Shown: piece by piece, positions 11,801 to 35,420 of the stretch | Layout: every line of letters begins with the position of its first letter | Numbering within the stretch: the first letter of the stretch is position 1 | Notes under the pieces: model-generated | What the model was told of the DNA's origin: nothing | Databases searched by the model: none | The model's input: the letters and a program-made list of their open reading frames with translations, nothing else | Position numbers and translations under genes: made by a program | Source: Pempheris klunzingeri | Lineage: Eukaryota; Chordata; Actinopteri; Acropomatiformes; Pempheridae | DNA length: 64,000 nt | Direction: 5' to 3' | NCBI RefSeq assembly: GCF_042242105.1 | Contig: NC_092029.1 | Location: 3,882,885-3,946,884 of the forward strand

Positions 11801-14800
11801 AAATTAGGATTATTGATATTATGGATGAAGTATATAAAGTAGCAGAAATTAACTCCACCTTTAGCACCTGCAACATTAGAGATGCTCTCACAGTAATCCA
11901 TCACCAATGATAATCCAATAATCTAAAATGTATTATTCTGAAATCATTTGCATAATGAGTACTTTTACTTTCGGTACTTGATGCTAATACTAATGTCTGT
12001 GCTCTGTTCTGGAGAAAGTACAAGCATTAGTTGGTTGACTTTAGCAATATGTTTAACCAAACATAAGTAAATGTGCATAATAACAGAAGAGCTAAATGAA
12101 AACTGTGCAGAAAACAAGTGGAAGTCGTGGCATCGATGCTGTTATAGTTTGACGTGTTGGTCAGAGGTCAGCAGAGGTTGTTTATTTAGTAAAATACAGA
12201 GGTTTCACTTGTTTTTGTTCAGTCACAGAGATCGTTGGGGTGGAATACAGACGGACGGTGGGCATATTGTACCAGATGTTCTTCAGTGTCGGCAACCTCC
12301 TCCTCCCTCTGCTCGCCTACTTCGTCACTGACTGGCGCTGGCTGCAGGTCGTCATCAGTGCGCCCTACCTCCTCTTCCTCTCCTACTACTGGTGAGAAAC
12401 TTTATATTCATGCTTTTCATTTTGTATCTGCTTAGGAAAGAGTTCCCTTTGGTCTTTTATGTCTGTGTTTAAATACTTTGAAGTAATAATGATAATAAAA
12501 GTCAGCGTGTACATAATGAGACCACCATCTGTGGTTTCGCAGTAAATATTGAGGCGATTCTATTCTGATGTCATCCCACTCCTGAGATGTAAATGTTAGA
12601 TGCATCCTTGGATATCAGAGATGTTTTGGCCACAGATTGTTGTTTCACAGGTTTATTCCAGAGTCTCCAAGGTGGCTCATCTCTCAGAACAGCACTTCAA
12701 AAGCTTTGGAGATCACTGAAGCCATGGCCAAGGAGAACAAGAAGAAACTCTCCAAGAGCTTTGAGGTAAATCGATTCAGGGATTTCCTTCTCACATGTCA
12801 TATTCATTTGAAAGGAAACAACTACTCCTTCTCACTAACACTTTGGTGTGTGCTGTGCCGGATCACTTGCTTTCAGACACTGACTGAAGATGAAGGTGAC
12901 TCTCCTTCTGCCTCTTTGCTGGATCTGATCAGAACTCCAAATATGAGAAAACACACTTTCATCCTCATGTTCAACTGGTGAAACGCACGAAAAATCACAG
13001 ATTTATCCGCCGAGAAACCTGTAAATGTCGGAGATATTGAGTTCTGTTTCTGTCTCTGCAGGTTCACCAGTGCTGTGGTTTATCAAGGCCTCATCATGCG
13101 GGTGGGGATAGCCGGAGGAAACGTCTACATCGACTTCCTCATCTCCGGCCTGGTGGAGTTCCCCGCTGCCTTCCTCATCCTCTTCACCATTGAACGAATT
13201 GGCAGGCGCCTTCCTTTCGCCACCGCCAACATCGTAGCCGGAGCCTCCTGCATCATCACCGCCTTCATTCCCGACAGTGAGAAGATGTTCTTTGTGCTTG
13301 GCTATGGCAGTGGGGTGCTCTTCTGAGCTGCATGTACAGAGGGATAACTTAGCATCTCCACATTAGTCTGGAACCTCTCAGTTTATTTTTCAACGTCTAA
13401 GGAGCTTTATCAGCAAGTGGAGACCAAAATGGCTCTAGATGCAATTGGAGATACCGACAAAATGTAACGAAGTCCTGTTGGAAGCTCGGCAAATACACCT
13501 TCACACAAATGCAAACCTTAAAATGTCCTCTTGTGTCTGTGCCTCAGGTATGTTCTGGTTTAAGACGGTGGTGGCCTGCATCGGTCGGCTGGGGATCACC
13601 ATGACCTTTGAGATGGTGGTGTTTGTGAACACTGAGCTCTACCCAACGTTTGTCCGGTGAGGTCAGACTGCTCAACTCCACTTTCACATTCATGAGACAG
13701 CAGCTTTGGACTATACGGTGTATTTGCAACACGTAATGGCTAACTGGAGTAACTGGATACAGGAACCTGGGAGTGTCCGTTTGTTCCAGTGTGTGCGATG
13801 TCGGAGGCATCATCGCTCCTTTCCTGCTCTACAGACTGGCTGTCATCTGGCTGGAGCTGCCACTCATCATCTTCGGTGGGTTTCTGACATGATGGTGTTA
13901 AAGCTGCTGTAACTGGTGGCCCAATTATAACGCTATAAACAAACAATATAAAGTGCGGAGGCCGAGACTGAGATGTAATTGCTGCAGCTTATTGGAATAC
14001 CCCTAGACTGATTTACTGTTGCAGTGCTCTTATTAATGAAGCCCTAAGTTTGTGGTGGTGTCTTCTTAAAAATATCTGTGATGGATTCAGTCCGTGTATT
14101 AAATCCCTTTGTCGTATTTCATACAGGAGCGGTCGCGTTCATAGCCGGAGGTTTGGTTTTGTTGCTGCCTGAAACCAAAGGAGCTCCTCTGCCTGACACC
14201 ATTGACGACATCGAGTTTCCCAATGGGTGAGATATGTCCCAACCCTCCCACACAGTATTTAGTCTTATTTTCCAGTGCTGGGTGATATAAAGGAAGTCAG
14301 GTAGTCAGTGGGGAACACCGCAGGTCAGATGGGCCACAGAAAAAGAGAACAATAAGAATCTAAAGCAGTGTCCCTGATGTTGACTCACTTTTCAAGACAA
14401 TCTAATAGAATAAAAACATCAACTGTCGCAGCTGCACAGATAAGATTACGATTAAAATCTAACAATCTCCTGCATCAGTTTTAAGTAAAAGATCCTGTGC
14501 AGCTTTAATGAGCACAGTTTCAGGGCTATGATGTGGACTGAAACCTGACTGAACTTTGTCCAAGATAATATTCTTCAGAAGTAAGTAAACGCACTGCTGC
14601 ATGCTCAAAGCAGGAGGGAACACAGCCAATGGACAGAGAACTATTCCCAATTAATGATACTGTGGGATTAACGCTGTTCAGAACCTGCTTCAGGTCTAAC
14701 ATCTGAAGGACTCAATGAAAGCTTTAATTAAGCAATTGTGTCCTTTAAAGTGCACAATGAAAGGGCCTGAAAACATGGGGGAAGGCTTCCGTTTACTGAC

Positions 14801-15683
14801 TAGGAGGATGGTTAATTCCAAATTGAATTGTTTGAAAAGATGCTGGAGAAATAGGACATGGCCTCTTTTGCTGCTTTTGATAAGTGGACATTAGTTCTTT
14901 TATGATTTCATGTGACACCACAGACATTTCCATTCTGCTTGATTGCATTTTCTCTTTATTTCTTTGGTGTTGTAAAACATTCAGCACTTAATGATTTGAT
15001 TTTGGTTTGATTTGTGTACAGATTTGGTTCTTAGACATTGCCAAGTGAAATCCTTATGAAAGCTGTCGGCAGGGTTGTTATTTAGGACAGAAGAAGGAAC
15101 ACTGTGGGAGCAGGGTGTTAAAAATAATAATAATAAGCTTTGTGGTCTGAGGGACATAAACCAGGCTCCCAGATGTCAATACTTCCAAGAATAAAACCAG
15201 AAGAGAACGTCCACGGCTAAAACCATCAGGACTGTAGAAAGCGAGGGAAAATAACAAAGCTCTGCCAAATCAGTTGAATTGTCCAGAGTATACATGCAGC
15301 TGGAAACCTCCAAACCCTGCTGTCAGGAATACAGAATAGAATTGAAAACAACAAACTCCAGTCCAAATCCTGGACATACTGACAGACAACAGAACTCAAG
15401 TAGCTCAGATTTGTACTGATTCACGTGTTACATGTATGTGTGAAGTTACTTTCCATCACTGCCAAAACATTTTTGAAATAGTTTTAAAATATTTTAACCA
15501 ATAAATTAGTGTGAGGAAGATTATCAGACTACAATATAAATCTTTGAAATTTTAGGAATTAATTCAGCTTTTAATAGAGCATGTATGTTTCATCCCAGGA
15601 AAAAGGAGAATATGGTGCAGAACCAACAAACGAAGGAACGTCTAAGATCAGATCTGACCAACAACAAGGAAACGACAGTGTGA
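8869..15683 (+). CDS. slc22a2: Organic cation transporter, SLC22 OCT1/2/3 class (tandem copy B, extra intron)
   Basis: Twelve exons join into an open frame of 555 aa: 8869-9222, 10914-10961, 11123-11226, 11492-11646, 12223-12391, 12651-12765, 12877-12977, 13062-13276, 13548-13656, 13763-13875, 14127-14226, 15599-15683. The start is the ATG at 8869 ([12 protein letters not shown]); a preceding GTG is not a eukaryotic start. The layout matches copy A except that copy A's first coding exon (402 nt) is split here as 354 + 48 nt by a 1691-nt GT-AG intron. MFS motif, PESPRWL and the TM11 Asp (about 469 in CDVGG) are all kept. The final exon differs strongly from copy A and gives a distinct C-terminus ending NNKETTV. 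Expected role is polyspecific organic cation uptake. It is convergent with plasminogen, with 345 bp between the stop codons. Confidence 0.9.
9458..10352. mobile_element. Palindromic MITE-like element interrupted by a SINE, in the extra intron of copy B
   Basis: The left end 'gacattttgggaaatat' and the right end 'atttcccaaattccccaaaatg' are inverted versions of each other. The interior contains 'gctgagctaagctaaccgg' and 'tttgtttaatccacac', matching the copy at 27515-27830. The element is split by the SINE at 9488-9796. No transposase is encoded. Outer boundaries are approximate. Confidence 0.5.
9488..9796 (+). mobile_element. tRNA-derived SINE with target-site duplication
   Basis: The body holds an RNA polymerase III B box ggttcgaatcc (9523-9533), the common fish SINE text 'tgcatgttctcccc' and 'gacatgcaggttaggttaat', and ends with 'aagcggtataaataatgg' then (atgg)n. 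The direct repeat ttatttgctt flanks it exactly at 9478-9487 and 9797-9806, marking insertion into the older palindromic element. The A box is missing, so the copy is probably 5'-truncated. Confidence 0.7.
14459..14600 (-). mobile_element. Fragment of an L2-like LINE reverse transcriptase, antisense in intron 10 of copy B
   Basis: The minus-strand frame contains [20 protein letters not shown]. This resembles the QSGFRPHHSTETAL segment of L2/Maui-type reverse transcriptases, with the usual 'LLL.TDAGD' continuation. The frame then hits a stop before the catalytic region. It is a dead remnant of around 45 codons. Confidence 0.55.
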
Positions 15684-15805
15684 ATGAATGTGTGTGCAGA
15701 GTTTAATCACTGTGATACAACATGTTGCTCTCTGCTTAAAACAAGGAAGTAGTTTTTATATATTTGCTATAAAGCACGACTTCCCTATTTCCTTTTGTAT
15801 TTAGT

Positions 15806-15811
15806 TTTATT
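15806..15811 (-). promoter_or_regulatory. Candidate polyadenylation signal for plasminogen
   Basis: TTTATT on the plus strand is AATAAA on the minus strand, 218 bases after the plasminogen stop codon. If used, the plg 3' UTR would reach close to the stop codon of the convergent transporter copy B. Confidence 0.4.
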
Positions 15812-16028
15812 TTTCAGCTCTTACAGAAAATACACCTTTACATCAGAAAACTGGGAGTATGATCTGTGTCTTGTGTTTCCACCACAGGAACCACTTGTTA
15901 ACATCAAATAATACCAAGCTACAAACTTAAGCAGTCATGTTGGAACAGAGCAATACACACATGCTAATGTATCTTCATAATGAACAGTTATTTTCTGCTG
16001 CTGTATTCATTAACAGGTGGCTAGTTTT

Positions 16029-28770
<12,742 letters not shown>

Positions 28771-30180
28771 GGTGAAGCCCCTACACTAGCAGCTCATCGT
28801 CAACTAACTCACTGAGGTACCTCGCGGTATAGTACTCAGTCCTCAGTACTCAGACATTAGTCAATCATTGGCCCGACAAGAACGGCAAAAGATCAAGAGG
28901 TCAAAAACCTTGTTTATGGGAGATTTTGGAACATTAAATGTTGCATCGATGTATCAGAGTGTCATCCTTTCCTTTGTGAGCTGAATAGTTGTTTTCAAAA
29001 AGTACTGTGTGCTGATTAATTCTAACCACATTCCAGTTATGAAACACGGTCATTTGGAGGGCAGGGAGACGACCGAGAGGCTTTTTCTCTCTGCTGAGAT
29101 GCACCAACAGGCTTCTTGAGCGATTTAGTTGCTTTTCTGCCGCTACAATAGATGTAGGAGACTGTTCATGTGCTTTGTCTTTTTGTTTCTTATCAATAAG
29201 CCAATTCTCTTCATCATCTCACTGGAGTTTGCGTCTGTCCTAAACACACTTGTACGTCCTGTGTGGCATTAAAATTCTTATTATCACAAAAGCTAAATGG
29301 TTGCATGTTGAGGGGCATCTTTAATGGTAATACATGTGTGTGTATTGCTATGTGATTCAGACGTGATTCTCATTCTACTGGTTGATAGTATGTGATCTAG
29401 ATCAAATGAGATCAATATATGTAGTTAATCTTCAGCAGAGAAGGGACCAATGTCCTCTACTGCAAACAAGTGATTACAAAACAACCCACGTTAGACCATC
29501 CTGTGTGTTGAAGCCCAGTTACCATTGTTCAATTCTGGAAAATTGAAAATTGTGCCACTGTTTTTCTAAAAGAAAAAGACAACAACACTCTTTAGGGCCG
29601 TTTTCAGTGACATTTTACACCAAGTTATTGATCTTTGAACTAAGTTTTCTGTGAAAGTGTAAAAGTCTCTTTAGCAAACTCTTTGACTGAATAACGAGTA
29701 CTTTTTGGTACGACTGGTGCAAGCAGGGAAACAGGAACACAGGGGATAGGACCCAAATGCAGACGACAAGGCAGATCTGATGCGAGTGAGTTCACTGATC
29801 TAACAAAAAGCAGAGGCTTACACGCTAAGTGAGGCAGGCAAGGGTCAAAACCAGGTAGACCGTCCAAAGCTGTCAAACAAATCTACAATTTTACTCAAGA
29901 CCAGGAGCTGAATCCCTTTACCAGTAAGAAAAGTAAGTAAATACATTTAAGTCTTCAAAGATTCGAATGATAATAATGCGTAAATCATTCCAGAGTCTCA
30001 AAGCCCTGAAAACAGAGCAGGAGGAAAACATCCAGCTCTAAATACAAAAACTGGACAAAGACAGGACACACAGAGGATTTAAAAGAGCGAACGCACCACC
30101 TGCCAGAGCCTCATCCACTGTGCCATCCCACCTCCTTCCCACCTAGTCCCATTAAAAGAAAGCTCTGCCTAACACAATAT

Positions 30181-30220
30181 GTAATAATAATAATAATTAT
30201 TATTATTATTATTATTATAA
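30181..30220. repeat. (taa)n/(tta)n trinucleotide microsatellite
   Basis: A run of taa units switches to att units, making an inverted simple repeat able to fold on itself. Confidence 0.8.
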
Positions 30221-31526
30221 TCCTCTCTGTAAAACTAAATCAGTATCACATCATACACACCACCTTTGCCTTTTTCTCTGTCTGAGTCTCTAATGTAAAG
30301 CTTGTGTCCTGCTTCAACTATAAACAAAACAAAAGAAAAAACCCATCAGTGCTCCTTTATTAGCTTCCTTGAATAACAGTCCATGTAATACCTAATGACG
30401 GCCTGCAGAGGGTACTATTGATCCCCAACCTTGAGGAGATGTACCCTAAAAGAGTATTCCTTCACCTTTCCAACTTAACAACGAGAGAGAGGGAGATAAA
30501 ACTAACAAAAAACATCCCATTGTTGCTGCATGGGAAACAAAAGCGAGGACAAATGGATGAACTGTCGAAGTCAACAAGGTAGTCTCAAGGATGGGAAGTA
30601 TAATAGAGCGATGATGAATAGAGAGATGATGATATCCACAATTACAATAAACTTTTCACTGTTGGTGGATGATTTGTGCTCAATAGGCCACAATAATGAA
30701 TGGCTATCATGCGGCATGATACAATTTGAGGGATTCTGATGGGTCAGATGGTTCAAGGGATTCAAGAGTGCCTCTACAATTTTCAGCGTTACTGTTGTGA
30801 AAGCAAAAAGTTTTATACTTACAGTTGTTCTGCCTCCTACAACAGCATTCTATTCAGAATAGAAAACGTGATTTCATGGAAAAATACAAAAAGAAAAAGA
30901 CCAAACAATTGGTCATGTATGATGGAGCTTGGCATTGGCCTATTGTATATAAAAGCATTGATACCTTAAATCAGCGGATTTCGATACAAATCACACGTTA
31001 AAACAGGTATAAAGAGGACCAGATGGTGACTTTTCCTCTTGCCCAACCATAAAACTAACATTTTTAGTTTCTAGTGCCACGTCTTGATCGCCATGAATTC
31101 ATTTAATGTGTTTATGTATTTAATGTACAGCGCTCAGGCCATCAGTACAGATTAATGGTCTTTATTCCTGTCTTTGTTCCCAGCACTGTTTTTTATTTCT
31201 TTATTCTTAAAGCAAGCTGATGATGCATGGAAGAGGGTGTGTGTCTGACAATTTTTATGGTTTATCTATAGATTATTCTGTTTCTGATGCCAGACATATT
31301 GGCATTTATTACCGATAATTTTCAATCAATTCACTCCTCTTTGATTTGGCCAAAAACTAAATTAATTTCCACGTATCCATCCTTATGTGACAGAGTCAGA
31401 CCTAACTGTTTTTCTGGAGTAAAATAATTAAATCTGCTGCATCAAGTTTAAAGTTTAAGAGCTCTGAATGGGCAGCTGCCACGTTAGAAATAAATAGGAG
31501 ACACAAAGAGTGCATTGAGTGGTGAA

Positions 31527-31549
31527 ATATATATATATATATATATATA
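31527..31549. repeat. (AT)n microsatellite
   Basis: A pure alternating AT run followed directly by three tgaa units. Confidence 0.85.
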
Positions 31550-32048
31550 ATGAATGAATGAATATATTCTGCCAGCACTGATTCATTTGTATATATATTT
31601 TATATTCTCATAGCTCTATATTGTGACGACTTGTTGATAACCCTTTTCTTCTCTTTTTGTCTTTATTCAGAAAACATACAGGAATCATACAGGTCTTGTT
31701 TAACAAATTATAATTTCCTCTGGGTTATAACAGATTAAAATAATCCTCAATTAGATATGATGGGCTGCTGCTGATCAAACTTAATAATACGGTAAAATAA
31801 GGTCGTACATTTTATCTGTGCCAAACCAGAGATTCTTCACTGTGACCAAAAAACAATATGTGTTGCTATAATAAAATAGATTCTTGGGAGCATGCATATG
31901 GTCGACAGTGACATACATACTACAAAAATAGATTTACTTCATCCACTTGAATCCACTTGATTGAATCTGTAGCTCTACCTTAGCGCTCCTGTTTGAAATG
32001 GGCTGCAGATGTAGATTTAGTTCTTTTATTAGACAGTTTAAGGTGAAC

Positions 32049-35000
32049 GTCATGTCCATCCATCCATCCATTTTCAACCGCTTATCCGGGGTCGGGTCGC
32101 GGGGGCAGCAGTTTTAGCAGAGATGCCCAAACTTCCCGGGCCCCAGACACCTCCTCCAGCTCATCCGGTGGGACCCCGAGGCGTTCCCAGGCCAGCCGAG
32201 AGACATAGTCCCTCCAGCGTGTCCTGGGTCTTCCCCGGGGCCTCCTTCCGGTGGGACATGCCCGGAAAACCTCCCCAGGGAGGCGTCCAGGAGGCATCCG
32301 AAACAGATGCCCGAGCCACCTCAGCTGGCTCCTCTCGATGTGGAGGAGCAGTGGCTCTACTCCGAGCCCCTCCCGGATGGTCGAACTCCTCACCCTATCT
32401 CTAAGGGTGAGTCCGGCCACCCTGCGGAGGAAACTCATTTCGGCCGCTTGTATCCGAGATCTTGTTCTTTCGGTCATGACCCAAAGTTCATGACCATAGG
32501 TGAGGGTAGGAACGTAGATCGACCGGTAAATCGAGAGCTTTGCCTTTTGGCTCAGCTCCCTCTTCACCACGACGGACCGATACAGCGACCGCATTACTGC
32601 AGACGCTGCACCGATCCGCCTGTCGATCTCACGCTCCATCCTTCCCCCACTCGTGAACAAGACCCCGAGATACTTGAACTCCTCCACTTGAGGCAAGGAC
32701 TCTCCACCGACCCGGAGATGGCAAACCACCTTTTTCCGGTCGAGAACCATGGCCTCGGACTTGGAGGTGCTGATTCTCATCCCAGCCGTTTCGCACTCGG
32801 CTGCAAACCGCCCCAGTGCACACTGGAGGTCCCGGCCTGACGAAGCCAACATGACAACATCATCCGCAAAAAGCAGAGATGCTATCATGCGGTCCCCAAA
32901 CCGGACCCCCTCCGGCCCCTGGCTGCGCCTAGAAATTCTGTCCATAAAAATAATGAACAGAACCGGTGACAAAGGGCAGCCCTGCCGGAGTCCAACATGC
33001 ACCGGGAACAGGTCTGACTTACTGCCGGCAATGCGAACCAGACTCCTACTCCGGTCGTACAGGGACCGGACAGCCCTTAGCAAAGGGCCCCGGACCCCAT
33101 ACTCCCGAAGCACCCCCCACAAGATGCCACGAGGGACACGGTCGAATGCCTTCTCCAAGTCCACAAAGCACATGTGGACAGGTTGGGCAAACTCCCATGA
33201 ACCCTCGAGCACCCGATGGAGAGTGTGGAGCTGGTCCAGTGTTCCGCGACCAGGACGGAACCCGCATTGTTCCTCCTGAATCCGAGGTTCGACTATCGGC
33301 CGTATCCTCCTCTCCAGTACCCTGGAATAAACTTTCCCGGGGAGGCTGAGGAGTGTGATCCCCCTATAGTTGGAACACATCCTCCGGTCCCCCTTCTTAA
33401 AAAGAGGGACCACCACCCCGGTCTGCCACTCCAGAGGCACTGTCCCCGACCGCCAGGCGATGTTACAGAGACGTGTCAACCAAGACAGTCCCTGTACATC
33501 CAGAGACTTGAGGTATTCAGGGCGGATCTCGTCCACCCCTGGTGCCTTGCCACCGAGGAGCTTTCTGACCACCTCGGCGACTTCGGCTTGGGTGATGAAC
33601 GAGTCCACTTCTGAATCCCCAGCCTCTGCCTCCTCAATGGAAGACCTGGCGGTGGGATTGAGGAGATCCTCGAAGTATTCCTTCCACCGCCCGACGACAT
33701 CCCCAGTCGAGGTCAACAGCCCCCCACCCTCACTGTAAACAGTGTTGGTGGGGTACTGCTTCCCCCTCCTGAGGCGCCGGACGGTTTGCCAGAATTTCCT
33801 CGAGGCCGACCGGTAGTCCTCCTCCATGGCCTCCCCGAACTCCTCCCAGGCCCGAGTTTTTGCCTCCACAACCGCCCGGGCTGCAGCACGCTTGGCCTGC
33901 CGGTACCTGTCAGCTGCCTCAGGAGTCCCACGAGCCAATAAGGCCCGGTAGGACTCCTTCTTCAGCTTGACGGCATCCCTTACTTCCAGTGTCCACCACC
34001 GGGTTCGGGGATTGCCGCCACGACAGGCACCAGAGACCTTACGGCCACAGCTCCGAGCGGCCGCGCCGACAATGGAGGTGGAGAACATGGTCCACTCGGA
34101 CTCAATATCTCCAACCTCCCCCGGGATCTGTGAGAAGCTCTCCCGGAGGTGGGAGTTGAAAACCGCAGCGACAGCGGGTTCCGCCAGACGTTCCCAACAG
34201 ACCCTCACGATACGCTTGGGCCTGCCGAGTCTCTCCGGCTTCCTCCCCTGCCAGCGGATCCAACTCACCACCAGGTGGTGATCAGTTGACAGCTCAGCCC
34301 CTCTCTTCACCCGAGTGTCCAGAACACACGGACGGAGGTCAGATGACACGACAACGAAGTCGATCATCGACCTCCGGCCTAGGACGTCCTGGTGCCACGT
34401 GCACCGATGGACGCCCTTGTGCTTGAACATGGTGTTCGTTATGGACAGTCTGTGACTAGCACAGAAGTCCAACAACAGAACACCACTCGGGTTCAGATCG
34501 GGGAGGCCGTTCCTCCCAATCACGCCTCTCCAGGTCTCACTGTCGCTGCCCACGTGGGCGTTGAAGTCCCCCAGTAGAACAATGGAGTCCCCAGTCGGCG
34601 CACCATCCAGCACCCCTCCCAGGGACTCCAAGAAGGCCGGGTACTCTGCACTGCTGTTCGGCCCATAGGCCGAGACCACAGTGAGAGACCTGTCCCCGAC
34701 CCGAAGGCGCAGGGACGCGACCCTCTCGTTCACCGGGGTAAACTCCAACACATGGCGGCTGAGCTGTGGGGCTATAAGCAAGCCCACACCAGCCCGCCGC
34801 CGCACACCGCGGGCAACACCAGAGAAATGGAGAGTCCAGCCCCTCTCGAGGAGCTGGGTTCCAGAGCCCAAGCTGTGAGTGGAGGTGAGCCCGACTATAT
34901 CTAGCCGGTACCTCTCAACCTCCCGCACAAGCTCCGGCTCCTTCCCCCCCAGCGAGGTGACATTCCATGTCCCTACAGCTAGAGGCTGTCTCCGAGGCCC

Positions 35001-35420
35001 AGGTCGTCGGGGCACTCCGCCTCGACCGCCACCCGTGCCACATAGCACCCGACCCCTACGGCTCCCTCTGCGGGTGGTGGGCCCACAGGAGGTCGGACCC
35101 ACGTCATCTATTCGGGCTGGGCCCGGCCGGGCCCCGTGGGCAAAGGCCCGGCCACCAGGCGCTCGCATGCGAGCCCCAGCCCCGGGCCTGGCTCCAGGGG
35201 GGGGCCCCGGCTGCGCCATACCGGACGACGTCACGGTCCTTCGTTGTCTTCTCTTCATAGGGGTTTTTGAACTGCTCTTGGTCTGGCCCGTCACCTAGGA
35301 CCTGTTTGCCTTGGGAGACCCTACCAGGGGCATAAAGCCCCAGACAACATAGCTCCTAAGGATCATACGAGCACTCAAACTCCCCCACCACGATAAGGTG
35401 GCAGCTCAAGGGGTCATGTC
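32049..35420 (-). mobile_element. Full-length APE-type non-LTR retrotransposon (LINE), probably RTE-like
   Basis: The element body is 32057-35412, minus strand, about 3.36 kb and much richer in GC than its flanks. It has a short 5' leader, one long ORF, and a very short 3' end 'ggataagcggttgaaa' with an (atgg)n tail. The direct repeat gtcatgtc lies at 32049-32056 and 35413-35420 and fits an 8-bp target-site duplication. One ORF with endonuclease plus reverse transcriptase and a short tandem-repeat tail is typical of RTE-like LINEs; the exact clade (for example Rex3) is not settled by eye. Confidence 0.85.
32082..35258 (-). CDS. LINE ORF: endonuclease and reverse transcriptase polyprotein
   Basis: An uninterrupted frame of 1058 codons starts at the first in-frame ATG (35258); an upstream GTG at 35294 is less likely. 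The Arg/Pro/Gly-rich N-terminus (about 1-95) is followed by an apurinic-type endonuclease (about 96-340) with [16 protein letters not shown] and STDHHLVV. The reverse transcriptase (about 550-840) shows [34 protein letters not shown] and catalytic FADD. The C-terminal part has [10 protein letters not shown] and [15 protein letters not shown], common in this LINE group. The protein would nick DNA and copy its own RNA by target-primed reverse transcription. No frameshift or stop is seen, so the copy may be recent. Where a catalytic Glu is expected in the endonuclease, this protein reads GLTSTHS. Confidence 0.88.
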   Translation of the reverse strand: MKRRQRRTVTSSGMAQPGPPPGARPGAGARMRAPGGRAFAHGARPGPARIDDVGPTSCGPTTRRGSRRGRVLCGTGGGRGGVPRRPGPRRQPLAVGTWNVTSLGGKEPELVREVERYRLDIVGLTSTHSLGSGTQLLERGWTLHFSGVARGVRRRAGVGLLIAPQLSRHVLEFTPVNERVASLRLRVGDRSLTVVSAYGPNSSAEYPAFLESLGGVLDGAPTGDSIVLLGDFNAHVGSDSETWRGVIGRNGLPDLNPSGVLLLDFCASHRLSITNTMFKHKGVHRCTWHQDVLGRRSMIDFVVVSSDLRPCVLDTRVKRGAELSTDHHLVVSWIRWQGRKPERLGRPKRIVRVCWERLAEPAVAAVFNSHLRESFSQIPGEVGDIESEWTMFSTSIVGAAARSCGRKVSGACRGGNPRTRWWTLEVRDAVKLKKESYRALLARGTPEAADRYRQAKRAAARAVVEAKTRAWEEFGEAMEEDYRSASRKFWQTVRRLRRGKQYPTNTVYSEGGGLLTSTGDVVGRWKEYFEDLLNPTARSSIEEAEAGDSEVDSFITQAEVAEVVRKLLGGKAPGVDEIRPEYLKSLDVQGLSWLTRLCNIAWRSGTVPLEWQTGVVVPLFKKGDRRMCSNYRGITLLSLPGKVYSRVLERRIRPIVEPRIQEEQCGFRPGRGTLDQLHTLHRVLEGSWEFAQPVHMCFVDLEKAFDRVPRGILWGVLREYGVRGPLLRAVRSLYDRSRSLVRIAGSKSDLFPVHVGLRQGCPLSPVLFIIFMDRISRRSQGPEGVRFGDRMIASLLFADDVVMLASSGRDLQCALGRFAAECETAGMRISTSKSEAMVLDRKKVVCHLRVGGESLPQVEEFKYLGVLFTSGGRMEREIDRRIGAASAVMRSLYRSVVVKRELSQKAKLSIYRSIYVPTLTYGHELWVMTERTRSRIQAAEMSFLRRVAGLTLRDRVRSSTIREGLGVEPLLLHIERSQLRWLGHLFRMPPGRLPGEVFRACPTGRRPRGRPRTRWRDYVSRLAWERLGVPPDELEEVSGAREVWASLLKLLPPRPDPG

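Larger units (their letters stand above)
28771..32048. other. Intergenic region between plg and the LINE
   Basis: This contains the plg promoter side (no clear TATA box). No gene is evident. Around 29715-29880 and 29990-30160, phrases such as 'ggataggacccaaatgcag' and 'gaggcaggcaagggtcaaa' look like remnants of a common fish interspersed element. An (att)n palindromic run lies at 30181-30220, and an (at)n run at 31527-31549 is followed by (tgaa)n. The short open frames here look random. Confidence 0.4.

Noticed and set aside
29014..29027. A liver HNF1 site in the plg promoter (gattaattctaacc)
   Set aside because: Only about 8 of 12 defined positions fit the consensus, which is too weak in AT-rich DNA.
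32123..35298. Long plus-strand open frames opposite the LINE
   Set aside because: They are shadows of the GC-rich minus-strand LINE ORF and have no protein motifs.
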